A stretch of 64,000 nt of DNA from Ignelater luminosus (lineage: Eukaryota > Arthropoda > Insecta > Coleoptera > Elateridae), in assembly GCA_011009095.1 (NCBI GenBank), contig VTPC01002388.1, forward strand, positions 1 through 64,000, given 5' to 3'. A program made the translations under genes and the position numbers. The notes beneath the pieces are model-generated. The model worked only from the letters and a program-made list of their open reading frames with translations. It made no database searches and was not told the origin of the DNA. Positions within the stretch are counted from its first letter, which is position 1; every line of letters begins with the position of its first letter. This document shows, piece by piece, positions 25,371 to 35,864 of the stretch.

Positions 25371-25406
<36 letters not shown>
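25371..25406. repeat. (AAT)n microsatellite
   Basis: About twelve uninterrupted AAT/TAA units. It explains the poly-Asn and poly-Ile stretches in overlapping open frames, which are not genes. Confidence 0.97.
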
Positions 25407-25599
25407 GATTCTCTATGGCAAGGTAGATGATACAACCAGGATTCTCAGTCCATATGCATTTTTCCAATAACTTTAGGAGCACGTGCCCCGCATCATCCCT
25501 GGTTTTAAATAAGAATAAGTGAGAAACCTGATCGTAGGTAAAAAAAAGCACACACACCATTTCAAGGAAAATGCGTTAATAATTATAATAGAGAAAAAC

Positions 25600-26360
25600 G
25601 ATCGGCTGAAGCTGGCCCTGACACCATCCCCCGGCCGAATCTGTATGGAAGAATTTAATAACGTATGAATTAAAAAGTGAAGCCCAGGTGTCGTATCGCA
25701 GCTGGGCAGCTGTTGAACTCGGATCTCGTCAAAGGTCGGTTATGTTAGGTGCCCACGTGTTGCCGAGCAGGTGTTATGCCGGATACAGTTGAAGGCCAAT
25801 TGTTGAGGCCCGCGACAGCGGCAATGCATGTGGTTAGGTGGACGGGGTCTTCAGAGACTAGATGCAGCAATGATGCAGTAGAAAAGAAAACAACGAACGC
25901 AGAAGGAAAGATCGCACTCGTGAAATGGATGCTGTATGTGATGCGGCATACAAATGGTTTTCAGGGTCACACCTCTACACGCACGCTAATAGAGGTGGGC
26001 CCGGTAGCGGGCGCTCAGAACAAACGGTGGCAGTGACAAAAAAGGGACTTCGCAGCCATCAAACCTACTAACGCCGCAGCCCGAGACGCGTTCGGAATGC
26101 AGACATCCGGGAGAGCAAGGAAGCCATACCCGCGCCGATAGACGCGCCTCTCTCCCAAGGCAACAACGTCTTACGCAGGTGAAGAAGGATAGAAAACCCC
26201 AAACACAGAGAAATCCCGGATTGGTCGGCACTGATCCTGAACCTGCGCTCTCCAAGACGCAGGTTGCCAGACTATAGCTAAGATACAGGGCCGGGAGAAC
26301 ACTGGCGGCGGGCCGCTGAGCCTAGGCGCAGACTATTAGGGACGGGTAAGAAGGAACCAC
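25600..26360. other. GC-rich block, probable decayed mobile element
   Basis: Roughly 0.75 kb of markedly GC-richer DNA with open frames on both strands (95 codons plus at 25749-26036; 89 codons minus at 25986-26255). Neither frame contains a recognisable domain. The composition resembles the 5-prime part of some non-LTR elements or a captured foreign segment, but no reverse transcriptase or endonuclease motif supports a specific assignment. Confidence 0.3.
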
Positions 26361-27230
26361 TACCAATGTCTGAATTGAACGAATACCTCGTAAAACACGT
26401 TTTGTTTGGCCCACTTTGTACACTTCACCTCATTGTGGAAAAACAGTTTCAGTGCTACTCTCAACAACAAAATGTCGACATAATCTCTCTGTCCGCGCAA
26501 AGCATATGCATCGCACACCAGAACACGGAAAAACATGAAATATTTGGTACTCGTTCGGTTTCGTAAGATCCCGATCGCCCTCCGAAAACGGGTAATTACA
26601 ACTACACGGTTTAGAAATGTAGAATTGCAATTATGTTCATTTTCCTTGACTTATCCAGGTTTTCCTTGGCCATTTTACATGCTCTGTTTTCCAAGTCACT
26701 GGAAACTTGTTCCAATTTCAAGAACAAATGCAAATCAAATTCAAACTATAATGCGCACCATACTGTGTGGGACGGACCACACGAAGTACTACCTTTACAA
26801 TTACTTGTTATCTTCATTAAAACGGAACGTCTTACTTACTTTTCAATAGCAATCACAGTTATCCACCTCTGAAACCATATTACCTCCGACAAAAACTAAA
26901 TCAAATATATAATTCTTCATTACACCAAAGCAACAGTTCTCTATCTAGTTATAGTTATAAGGTTCAAGTCAAAGGTAATTTTCATCTTTAATGCTGCTTG
27001 TTTTGCGTATTATACTCTTACCTTATTTGTTTATCTGCTAATTTCTCTGTTTTTCGAAAAGAGCAATTCCAGTAAATGTGAGTTTAAAACTTTAGATATT
27101 ACACCTTCTGTAGGCATTGCTCATTTAGCATATTACCCTCTTATGTGTTTGCCATTTATACGTCACCCTCACTGTCATGACGAAGCGGAGTCTGGCGTGG
27201 AACGTGAAGCAAAACGGTCCGAGCCAGAAG
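26361..27230. other. DNA without recognised genes
   Basis: Overlapping frames at 26366-26872 on both strands show no family motif. Confidence 0.35.
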
Positions 27231-27236
27231 TGAAGT

Positions 27237-27540
27237 TTATGGGATCAACGACACCAACGGTGAGGTAGCGAGCCGCCTAGCGCCAAGAACTAGACATCCT
27301 ACGCTTTGGCTACGGCTTCCATTACCTTCCTCCATTTTCCTTTTATTACACCTAAGTCTCTGAGCTTGAGACTCCTCAGTGCTCCAACCAACGCTTCCAC
27401 AGATTTTCCTTTCGTGGGACCATCTACAACACCCGAAACCATTGTAACCACAGACAACCACAAGCCGCGCTCCTGCACAAATTGTCTTCAGACTCCACCA
27501 CGACATTTTTCCATCGAACTAAAGAAGAGTTAAGTGTGTA
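27237..27540 (-). other. Possible decayed coding fragment
   Basis: On the minus strand a frame reads LRDLGVIKGKWRKVMEAVAK, then meets in-frame stops. The composition is GC-richer than the flanks. The Lys/Arg-Trp-Arg-Lys segment resembles C-terminal parts of some non-LTR reverse transcriptases, but this is only an impression from a short run. No name is assigned. Confidence 0.22.
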
Positions 27541-27617
27541 TTGGAGATCCACAGCTTAAGGTAGGTATTGATTAGGTTAATAAAGGGTACTTCCTTAAGT
27601 TTTTGATTTTTATTTAA

Positions 27618-27660
27618 TTTTCTCTACCGGTTTCGTTCTAGGAACATCATCAGGAGAAAA
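27618..27660 (-). ncRNA. Hammerhead-ribozyme-like motif
   Basis: Read on the minus strand, the 43 nt have every element of the hammerhead core in order: stem I strand TTTTCTC; CTGATGA; a stem II hairpin GTTC-CTA-GAAC preceded by one extra T; GAAA; the short palindrome ACCGGT (sharing the last A of GAAA) as stem III; cleavage triplet GTA; and the complementary stem I strand GAGAAAA. Stem I is a perfect 7-bp helix. Two oddities are the unpaired T before stem II and a stem III without a loop, which could only pair well between two molecules. Hammerheads with very short stem III are known in Penelope-like elements and other retroelements. No reverse transcriptase lies next to it. Activity is untested. 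Confidence 0.55.
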
Positions 27661-27909
27661 ATAGTCAGTTTTGCATAAATATGTAATTCATTTTGTTTAA
27701 TTGTAGAAGTTTAATGTAGAAGTAAAATTATCAGCTGCGAACTATTTCTAGTTGGAAGAATGATTTCAAATTACAATTTTTCTTTGTGCAATGATTTTAT
27801 CGTTCATTATTTGTAGATTTTGTTATTAATCTACATACAAGCTAAAATTAAAAGAATGTATAAATTTTTAGTTTGTTAAAAGTGGTATTGAAGTTATTGA
27901 ACACAGTTA

Positions 27910-27948
27910 ACTCTCCTGAATAGGCGATTATAACGTTGAAACGACGTT
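27910..27948 (+). ncRNA. Decayed hammerhead-like / retroelement terminal motif
   Basis: On the plus strand CTGAATA, GGCG, loop ATTATAA, CGTT, GAAA and CGACG follow in order, which is the same architecture as the motif at 27618-27660 in opposite orientation. The core CTGATGA is changed to CTGAATA, so catalysis is unlikely. Two facing motifs 250 bp apart suggest the remains of one or two related small elements. Confidence 0.35.
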
Positions 27949-28066
27949 ATCGGAAAGTTTAAAAACCTTCCTAGAGACCTTTTCTACACTGAATGTATTA
28001 CACGAACGAATGAATTATCACTAGGTAATATTACAATTTAAATTAATTAAATTAATTTAAAATCTC

Positions 28067-28139
28067 TACCGCAGACAGGATTCAAACCTACGTACTCTTA
28101 TCTCGCGTAAGGTGCACTAACCAACTGTGCTACCGACAG
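28067..28139 (-). repeat. tRNA-like sequence (tRNA pseudogene or SINE head)
   Basis: On the minus strand the internal promoter boxes are excellent: box A TAGCACAGTTGG (28121-28132) and box B GGTTTGAATCC (28078-28088). The D stem GCAC/GTGC and the T stem pair. The anticodon stem has only four pairs, the anticodon loop CGCGAGA lacks the near-invariant U33, and the acceptor strands do not pair. It is therefore not a normal tRNA gene. A tRNA-derived SINE head or a pseudogene fits; the downstream AT-rich stretch (28020-28062) could be its tail. Confidence 0.6.
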
Positions 28140-28178
28140 CAATTCGAGAAAATTATTAAATTTAATAAAATTATCACA

Positions 28179-28970
28179 TTGGGGGATTTTACTATTCCTT
28201 CTTACAATATTAACTTTCCTAATAGAGGGCATCTTGCACTTAATAATTACCAAGGTCTTTTCGGTCTCGACCAGTAAGTACAATAGAGCTGGCAATGTTC
28301 TTAACAGGACTTTGGACTTAGTACTGTCTAATGTTGTTACCAATGTTGTTAGAGATGACGCTCCATTAACTAATACAGATAAATTCCATTCCGCACTTTC
28401 TATTACGATAAAAAAGTCTAGAATATTACCAAACTTGTCAATCAGGTAATAAACGCCAAATTCTGATGTCCCACAAGGATCAAATCTAGGTCCTCTGCTC
28501 CTCTTAATCTATATTAACAATTTTCTTCTGTCCTATACTCTAAAAACCTACTGTTTTGCTAATACAGTAAAAGTATTTTATCAAATCCACGATATTCATG
28601 ATTTCATATATCTGCAATCTGACATTAATAGCTTGTGTGATTGGTACAATATTAATCGCCTTAATCTAAACATAAATAAATGCTTTGCCATGTCTTTCGC
28701 TAGGATGCATAATCCTTTGGTTTATAATTATTCTAGAATATGCATCACTTATTTGGGATCCTACTTACGACATTAATGTTACACACTTAGAATCTGTTCA
28801 CCAACGGTTTTTGAAATTGGTTATATATTTTTTAACACACGGCAACTTGGAATATTCCACTATTATTTGTTCGTTGAAATTAGTATCTTCAAAGATAAGA
28901 AGAATACTAATTAGCGTTAAGTTTCTGTTCAGTCTACTGTTATTATTATTATTGTATACGTAATTAGCTA
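28179..28970 (+). pseudogene. Internally deleted LINE (Jockey superfamily), endonuclease and RT remnants
   Basis: The relic starts with an endonuclease motif LGDFTIPSYN (28179, another frame), then NRTLDLVLSNV near 28298, typical of the C-terminal end of an APE-type endonuclease. It jumps directly to reverse-transcriptase block DVPQGSNLGPLLLLIYINN at about 28465, followed by LQSDINSLCDWYNINRLNLN. Most of the polymerase N-terminal half is missing. The catalytic F/Y-x-D-D box is replaced by FANT, so the enzyme is dead. After a second deletion and frame change, LEYASLIWDPTYD (about 28736) and LESVHQRFLKL match the C-terminal region of Jockey/CR1-group elements. Family assignment comes from these motifs; the exact clade is not resolved. 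It lies just downstream of the tRNA-like sequence. Confidence 0.8.
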
Positions 28971-29799
28971 CTTGGGTGGAATTACAATTTGCTAAACCAT
29001 GAACATTTCACAAAAAAAAATATTTTCGCTAATATTTCGCGGTTTTCCATTAATATGAATTTTTGCAAAATTGAATAGCGTCAACTAAATTCTTAAGTAA
29101 TCTACATGTCCGTAGTGTACCTTCGACAACTACTAATATCATAATAGAGTGACTACGTAATTTATACCTTTCAGTTTAAGACATTTCAATCTGAAACTTT
29201 CAGATGCTCATAAAACAAATCAAAAGATGAAGCCAAACAGAAAAACAATGATATTTACATAACAAACTCTATATTGAACAAAGATTTGTTACGCAAGTTT
29301 ATAAAAGTTTGTAACTTTCAATTTATTAACTGAATATCACATACATTCGCTCGACTTTTATCTTCCAGATATTACAGCTCTAAGCGTCATTATATTCCAA
29401 CATGAAAGGAAAAAAAGTTAATTTCATAAATGTTACTAGAAAGCTAAAAACATCAAGAGTTTTATACAAGAAAATCTGCATTTTATGTCCCAGCAAATAT
29501 TCTCTCAGCTTTTATTAACGTTTTTGATTTCTGCTTATTACGTATTCACGGGGTGTTTCCAGAAATGACAATGGAGTAGTTGAAACTTCTTTAAAAGTGA
29601 TATTGCGACTCCGTTCCGAGCTGTAATGTCTGTACTTGATTATTTCACAAATGATGTCGTGTTATCTCTTCCATATTCTATTACATTCGGCTCTTTTTTC
29701 CCTCTGCTCTTCCGCAACAAAATAAATCGAAAGAATATCTTTGATGATAAATCGATTAATTATCCGTTTTTCATTTATAACTAAAAGATACATAACAAA

Positions 29800-30130
29800 A
29801 AAGATTGCTGGTGATGGCAAATTGTCGAAAGCCTCCAGAGACGGTCTCGCAGGATGAGTGTAGGCCCCCGCACAACAGTATCGATCCCACTACACACTAC
29901 ACCACTCTTATCCTGCCGCTCTGTTGATCCTCCACACTTTCGAAGGTACTTTGTAGGGATAGCGGGTAAGCTTTTTGCCGATGCCATTCCGTTTTAAAGC
30001 GCGCAGACGGTTCGCTATTGCACCCCGAGATAAATAAGCATGTCGAAAGTTCAATACGTCTTCGAAGACTATTAGATCCGTGGACATTCACGAATTCGAT
30101 AAACCCTTCCCCCTTTTTTCTTTCCGGCCT
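29800..30130. promoter_or_regulatory. GC-richer island, function unknown
   Basis: A GC-richer segment in AT-rich DNA, with AGATAAATAAGCATG near 30030 and no recognised protein. Overlapping minus-strand frames (60-70 codons) have no domain. It is listed as a candidate conserved non-coding segment only because of composition. Confidence 0.2.
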
Positions 30131-30460
30131 TTCTTTAGCTTAAATGCACAAAGAGCCGTTCACCCAATTGCAGTTCAAAGGTTATTTAATGCAATAAACG
30201 ACGTTTTTGAAATAGAAAGAGTATTTTGTTGCAAAAGTTGTCTTTTGCTATTATCTTGTTTTATTTTAGAAAATAGAATCGATAATTATTTGATTAACAC
30301 GATTACTGTGAAGACATGAAACAAAGGAGTAAATGATTTAATTATGTTTAAAGCAAATTTCAGAAATTCCAAAAATCTCTTTCTATTCCATTACGTGAAA
30401 AATGTTACAATATTACGTATTTATTAGATTAAAAATGCAGTGCGTCCAATTTAAGGCGTT

Positions 30461-30717
30461 ACAAGTAGGTAGGCAACACATTTTTCATATCATGGATATC
30501 TTTGCGATTATAAAATTTAGTTTTCAACTCTTAAAAGGAAACAAAAAACTAAAAAATTATTAGAATGCATTTAATTTAGTAATTATCTGTCCTTACTTTA
30601 CCTATAATAACATTCCGTCCCGTATAATTTTGATCTCTAGATATTTAAAAAAAAGTTAAGAAACAAAAGTGACATATGAAATTCGTTTATTTGTCAGATA
30701 TGTTGCCTACTTACATG
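30461..30717. mobile_element. Putative MITE, ~257 bp
   Basis: The outer ends are inverted copies: ACAAGTAGGTAGGCAACA at 30461-30478 and, read on the other strand from 30717, ACATGTAAGTAGGCAACA; 15 or 16 of 18 positions agree. The interior is AT-rich and non-coding. No clear target duplication was seen. Confidence 0.45.
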
Positions 30718-31406
30718 TAGCGGGATAAATTGAGTATAATATCAGTTTCAAGTTCCATCATCCTTGTATTGCTTTTGTAGTTTCTTCAAGAGGAATCTCC
30801 AGTTAGGTGGTTAGTTTTTGAGGGGTCCAGGGGAATGGAAAAAGAGAGTGACGAGGGCGGTGGATACTACATCATAATTCCAAATAATTCACTAACTACC
30901 GTTAGGTACAGTCCGAGTCAAACGAAACCAACACCTTTGTTATCCTGTCGGTGTCGGTCTTGGTGGCGATCGTTTTTCGCATTATATGATATTTGTTGTA
31001 CTCTTTCGTTTAAATAGTTATTATAGAATCTGCCCCGCAAGTAAAAGAAAATTGATCAGTTCTGTTTTTAGCATTTTACAGTAATTATTAAATCATTCAT
31101 TTGTATTTTTTTAAACAAGTAAACTAATGATATTATTTAAATAATAAAACAATAATAATTAAAGTAAGTTTTACTTCGGGAGTGTGTAATATCCTTTCTT
31201 AAAATTCTTGATTCTTTTCTTATTCAATTATAAAAATAAAACAAAAAATTCTGTTAATGACCTTTTATTATATATTTATTAATAACAGATACTTATTAAG
31301 TCAATCCTTATTTTTTATTTATAAAAAATTATCTAAGCTTTCATACCTGAAGAGTAGCTTCTTCATATATTTACATTTTAGTATAATTATTTATTACAAT
31401 CAAAAG

Positions 31407-31443
<37 letters not shown>
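31407..31443. repeat. (AAT)n microsatellite
   Basis: About twelve uninterrupted TAA units. Confidence 0.97.
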
Positions 31444-31444
<1 letters not shown>

Positions 31445-31710
31445 TTAATTTTTTTATTAATTAGAAATTGTTAAATAATAATATTACATTGAAAATATAA
31501 TATATGTCACATGACTCGTTTTCAATGATTTAATTGGTTGAAATAGGATAATAAGAGTACCACAGTTGATAATTTTATCATTGCATGTTGATATGATTAG
31601 TATTTCGCCAAAGCCCTTGGAATATTACTACTGATAATTTTTCAAAATTTATTGTCTCAAAAGTGATTATATAAAGATAGAATTAGATTGGTATTACCTA
31701 CAATTAAAAT

Positions 31711-31936
31711 AGTTTTTTTTTTGCACGACCGTCTGTAAAGTTGGTGCTTTGTCAATGTCGAAAGTTGACAATTATAAACATTTGCAATTAATTTCACGTA
31801 TCGATGTTATAATGGCCGTATCGATGTCGTAATGAAATCATTATATGTTCCTATGACCTTGGTCAACTTCATTTTTTAATCTACCGTCAATAGTTTTCCT
31901 TTATTATTTTCCTTAAAATACGGTCGTGCAAAAAAT
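31711..31936. mobile_element. Putative MITE with GCACGACCGT ends
   Basis: TTTTTTGCACGACCGT at the left (to 31732) and ACGGTCGTGCAAAAAA at the right (31920-31935) form a perfect 16-bp inverted pair about 190 bp apart. The interior is non-coding. It ends about 300 bp from the Mutator-like pseudogene and could be unrelated to it. Confidence 0.5.
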
Positions 31937-31950
31937 ATTGTATACAACTC

Positions 31951-32007
31951 GAGTGTAAAGTGTGTTTTTTGAATTCGTACTCATTCAGAAAACTTCACTT
32001 TACACTC
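31951..32007. repeat. 57-bp near-palindrome
   Basis: GAGTGTAAAGTG opens and CACTTTACACTC closes the segment, with a perfect 12-bp outer stem and further partial pairing (GTTTTTTGAATTC against CATTCAGAAAAC). It resembles a solo hairpin or a miniature transposon remnant. Confidence 0.6.
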
Positions 32008-32234
32008 TTGTTATATAAATAACTATTATGTAATAAGAGCTACAAATAAAGTATTAGGTGTGAGTTCGAAAGTTTCGGACTGAGGAGAAACCGAGATCCA
32101 AAAAATCTCGAACGAACGCCTGATACATCTTTTGCTCGTGTTACATGCAACATTTTTCCTACAACTGCAAAATTAGAAAAAAATATACTTATGAAATGAA
32201 GCAAGGTAGATAATAACATTCTTGATATACATAT

Positions 32235-33180
32235 TTATTTACTAATAATGTTTAGTTTTTGTTGTCCAACTTTTAAGTTTTCTTTTTCTTGTATGGCTTT
32301 AAGAATGTAATCGGGATCTCTAATCTTCATGTTTCGAGTACATCGTGGATCTACAAGTTCAGGTAGTAAACAGTTCATGTAGAAATCCATCAACTTGCTC
32401 TGCATTGTAGTAACCCAAAACTTGTGATCCTTTGTTATGCATTCTAGTTTTAAAGCTTGATTTTCTGAAGTCCATACAGCTAATATGCACTTTGCACGTT
32501 TAGTAATCCTCAACTGCCCTTGGATCTGAAAATACCAAGAATGCTTGGTATTGACGGTATTGTCCGATTTCCAGAATGTAACCTTTTTTTTAATAGCCTT
32601 ATCTACGGACATATTAAAAGCAGAATATGGACATTCAATCTCAACAACTGTATCGTCATCTATAAGGCCATCAGGAGATGCACCTAAATACGGAAATTGT
32701 TCGTCAATGAACAATCCACACTTAGTAATGGTGCAGCCTAGTTGCTGTCCAAATTGGTGACGAGCCGGTTCTTCGTGCCCTTTGCCGTGATTTACTGAAG
32801 GGACATTGTCTAGTATATGTTTAGAGTCATATAATAACTTCCTCACTAGATTTACACAACTTGTAGATGGACGTCGAGAACAAATACTATAGAAATTTGA
32901 GGCCACAAACTGCTGCCTGATTGTAAAATAGTATCTTGTTCAAAATCCCTTCTTTCAGTTTCACTTCTTCTCAAGTTATTTAGGAAATTATCCTTTTCCT
33001 TCTGATATAAGTCGGATTCCATATCAGGCTTTTGACAGTGTATACCATAATCAGGGTCGTTATCAGTTTTACCGGAGTTCTTTAGAAGTCTACGTTTTGA
33101 ATTAGTCGAATACGTTAGTTTTCTTTTGGATTTTTTTAACCTCTTAAGTTTAAAATTGGTTTTTATTTAAAGGGGACTTT
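32235..33180 (-). pseudogene. YqaJ-type nuclease module of a Mutator-like element (C-terminal part)
   Basis: The main frame (32906-32235) reads ASNFYSICSRRPSTSC, then LGASPDGLIDDDTVVEIECP and YFQIQGQLRITKRAKC. SPDG, the E-x-K-type strand and the later QIQGQL are the PD-(D/E)XK signature of YqaJ / lambda-exonuclease-like nucleases. The usual lysine of the E-I-K motif is glutamate here (codon at 32634-32636), which should abolish metal-dependent catalysis. Upstream, 33180-32910 carries a Lys-rich linker ending near DTILQSGSSLW, and then a frame break removes about ten residues. The module follows the transposase domain on the same strand and was probably one polyprotein with it. The alignment to the family is from memory of its motifs. 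Confidence 0.72.
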
Positions 33181-35214
33181 TACCCAGAATGGTTTTATGA
33201 AAATTATAATGAGGTCTTTTTGAATTATGAGCAAGTACTGCAAGAAAGTACCGTGACTGGTAAGATCTTCCTTTCGAAAAATTAATTCTTTTTCCTCCAA
33301 CAAATTTGGCGACTATGGAATTAAATTGCTCGACTACATTGCTATCAAAATTGTATATCAAGCTTCTTGCATGTTGTGATAGTTGTGCTGTTATTTGTAG
33401 TAATCTGTTGTGAAAATCAGGAAACAACTTTATAGACTCCATTAAATTTTCTTCAAGTTTCTCATTTTCACAGAAATATTTGTCTCAGTTGATATGACAA
33501 CCAAATACATGCAACACACTGTTGTCAATGTCCTTTTTTAATAATTCTGTTTGTGTTTGTAGACTCATATTAGATTTCTTCCTGTACTTAATGGCACAAA
33601 TGACAGCAGTGCGTAATCTCATAATTTTGGCGTTCGTTAAAATTTTCCTCATTTTCAAGTTATATCTAGTATGCGTAGCCAACCTCTTGAGTTTATTACA
33701 AAAATTCCTTAAAAGGTGATTTCTGCACCCAACTTTCTCAATAGTACTGTCTTTGTAAGGTCGGGTATCCAGCAATTTTTTATAGATACTGCTGTCTCCA
33801 TCAGTAATAAGTTTAGTGTATTTTAATCCATACATTTCTATACTTTTTTGAAAGTCGTTCGCTATGATACAAGATTCCATGCTTGTAGAAGTTCCGTTAA
33901 AGTTTTTGTAACACGTGTGCGTTTTTGGTTCTTCGTGTTTCTCTGATGCTGCAGCACAGATGGCACAGTACTTATTTTTAACTCCTACATGCAGGACTTT
34001 GCCAGTTTCTTGGCCTACTATTGCAGCAGTGCCTGATTATAATTTGTCCTGTAGCTTCTCTTTGACCAACAACCATCAGCCACTACTGCTATACATGGTA
34101 CTCCATTTTCATCCACACTTTCTTTACGTAATACAATTTCCTTTTCTAATTTAGCTGCTTGTCCCATTTCCTTTTTTGCAGCTTTTTCCCAACCGGCGCT
34201 TGCAGTATCATGGTACTTCGCATAGGTTTTGGGATCCATACTTGGTATATCCATTGAGCACAAGAATTCTTCTAAATTATAAAAGCCGCCGCCAATGCTT
34301 ACTATTCCTTCGACAGCTGCAGTATTTATCTCCATCGTATCCATATCTTTCTGGGGCACTTCTTCTAATAGATTGGTATGTAATTCATTTGTAGAAATGT
34401 TAAATTTTGATTTGCACATGTTACACTCAAACCGATTTTCCTTTACTATTTCTAAATTTCTTAAAGAACACTCAAATGATTTGTTGTGTAAGGCTATTGT
34501 TTTTAACGAATCAAAAAAATACTGCAACTGAACAATGCGCCTTCTCAAAATTGTAAATTCGACCTTCTTGCTGCTGCTATTTCTTGGCTCACAGGAAAGT
34601 TCAGTATCTTCAGGCTAGAAATCTTTATTGAAAGAAATGAAATTAAACAAACTTCGTGTAATACTTACAATACAATCCTTATTTGAGAAAAGGCAAAGGT
34701 TGCATCTAGACCTTTAATGTTTGGTGTATAATCAGCGGTTTGACTGACATGAAAAGGTTTATGTAATTTTATATAATTAATATCTATATCTTTCAATATT
34801 TATCTGCTAGAAGCAACAAGCACAGGACTGAGAGGAACAATATCATCGTTAACTATCCTTAATGACTGATAAACGTTAGAATTGCCTACACTATTGTCAG
34901 TATTATTTGTATCATGCAATTCCATCAATGGTGTATCGGACCTTTAAAAGTAGAGTTAGTTGGATATATCCATTCAATATTATATTTAGTAGCTGTTGGA
35001 AATTGATTCATCATTCTCCGTTGTATTTGTTATTCTTTTTGCTAAATAAGGTACATCTGCTTTTTTCGACATCTTTAAATTAGAAATTCGGTAAGTACAG
35101 ATCATTGTATTTCTAAATGGTCCTTACCTACCTGTTGAATTCTTGTAAATTCATACACTTTCGACGCTTTGTAGATAAATAAAGTCTATATTTTTCTCCT
35201 TTTCGTTTGCCCAT
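33167..35214 (-). pseudogene. Mutator-like transposase (animal MULE), disrupted
   Basis: A first exon is likely at 35214-35132: it starts MGKRKGEKYRLY and ends at a good splice donor (CAG before GTAGGT). Coding resumes around 34800-34670 (HKPFHVSQTADYTPN) and after the acceptor at 34615 (PEDTELSCEPRNSSS). The catalytic domain follows: VVADGCWSKRSY (first Asp), a frameshift near 34050, GQETGKVLHVGVKNKYC, LITDGDSSIYKKL (second Asp), GCRNHLLRNFC, an in-frame TGA at about 33485, and VEQFNSIVAKFVGGKRINF (catalytic Glu). The D, D and E are all present, so the damage is by frameshifts and stops. Exon boundaries before 34614 are approximate, because the phase at 34669 does not fit unless a weaker donor was used. 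Terminal inverted repeats were not found. Confidence 0.78.
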
Positions 35215-35862
35215 ATCGAGAATGATCAGTCTTTCACTTCACACTAAGTAACACTTAAATAAACTTACGAGAATTGGCGTTTGCTACGATAATGAAGTAC
35301 GATTGAGATTTAATTTTCTTTAAATTACTCTCGAGATAAAAACCTATGAGTTGCATACAGAGATACAATACGCTGGCGTTCTACGAAAAGACTAACTAAT
35401 GTCTGCAAACTTCAGAATTTGTGAGATCTGTGATCTCGAAGAATTTGCAAAGGGTTTTACAATACCTAGTTGTTATACGTAAATAGAAATATAAATACTG
35501 ACGTTCTGTCCCTAATATAATGTAACCATCTCCTTCTTCTACAAGCAGGATATTTTGGTACATTTTAACCCACCATAAATTATGTTGCTACAGCTTTATA
35601 ACGTGTTTGAACCCTATTGACTGCTTCGGAAAGAAATGACATTAAATAAATGCATTTCTTGCTAATCCTCCATCGGAATTTTGGAAAGCCTATATTAGCG
35701 TAAAATGTTTTATACACTGTTATACGATAGTTCTAATTTTAACATATAAGCAAATATTAATATTAACAAAGACAAAGAAGGAATGCAATTACATAAATAA
35801 TTCTCTTTTCCTCTGACAATGATAAATTACAAAAACCATTACCTAAAAATGTTGCAATTTTA
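35215..35862. other. AT-rich flank between two transposons
   Basis: Likely holds the 5-prime leader of the Mutator-like element and then unique DNA. No gene recognised. No terminal repeat of the Mutator-like element could be matched to 31.0-32.2 kb. Confidence 0.35.
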
Positions 35863-35864
35863 TA

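Noticed and set aside
25177..25560. Open frames with poly-Asn and poly-Ile on opposite strands
   Set aside because: Both span the (AAT)n microsatellite and have no other domain.
25740..26255. Possible ribosomal-DNA-specific LINE 5-prime region
   Set aside because: Only GC content suggested it; no domain or target-site sequence was seen.
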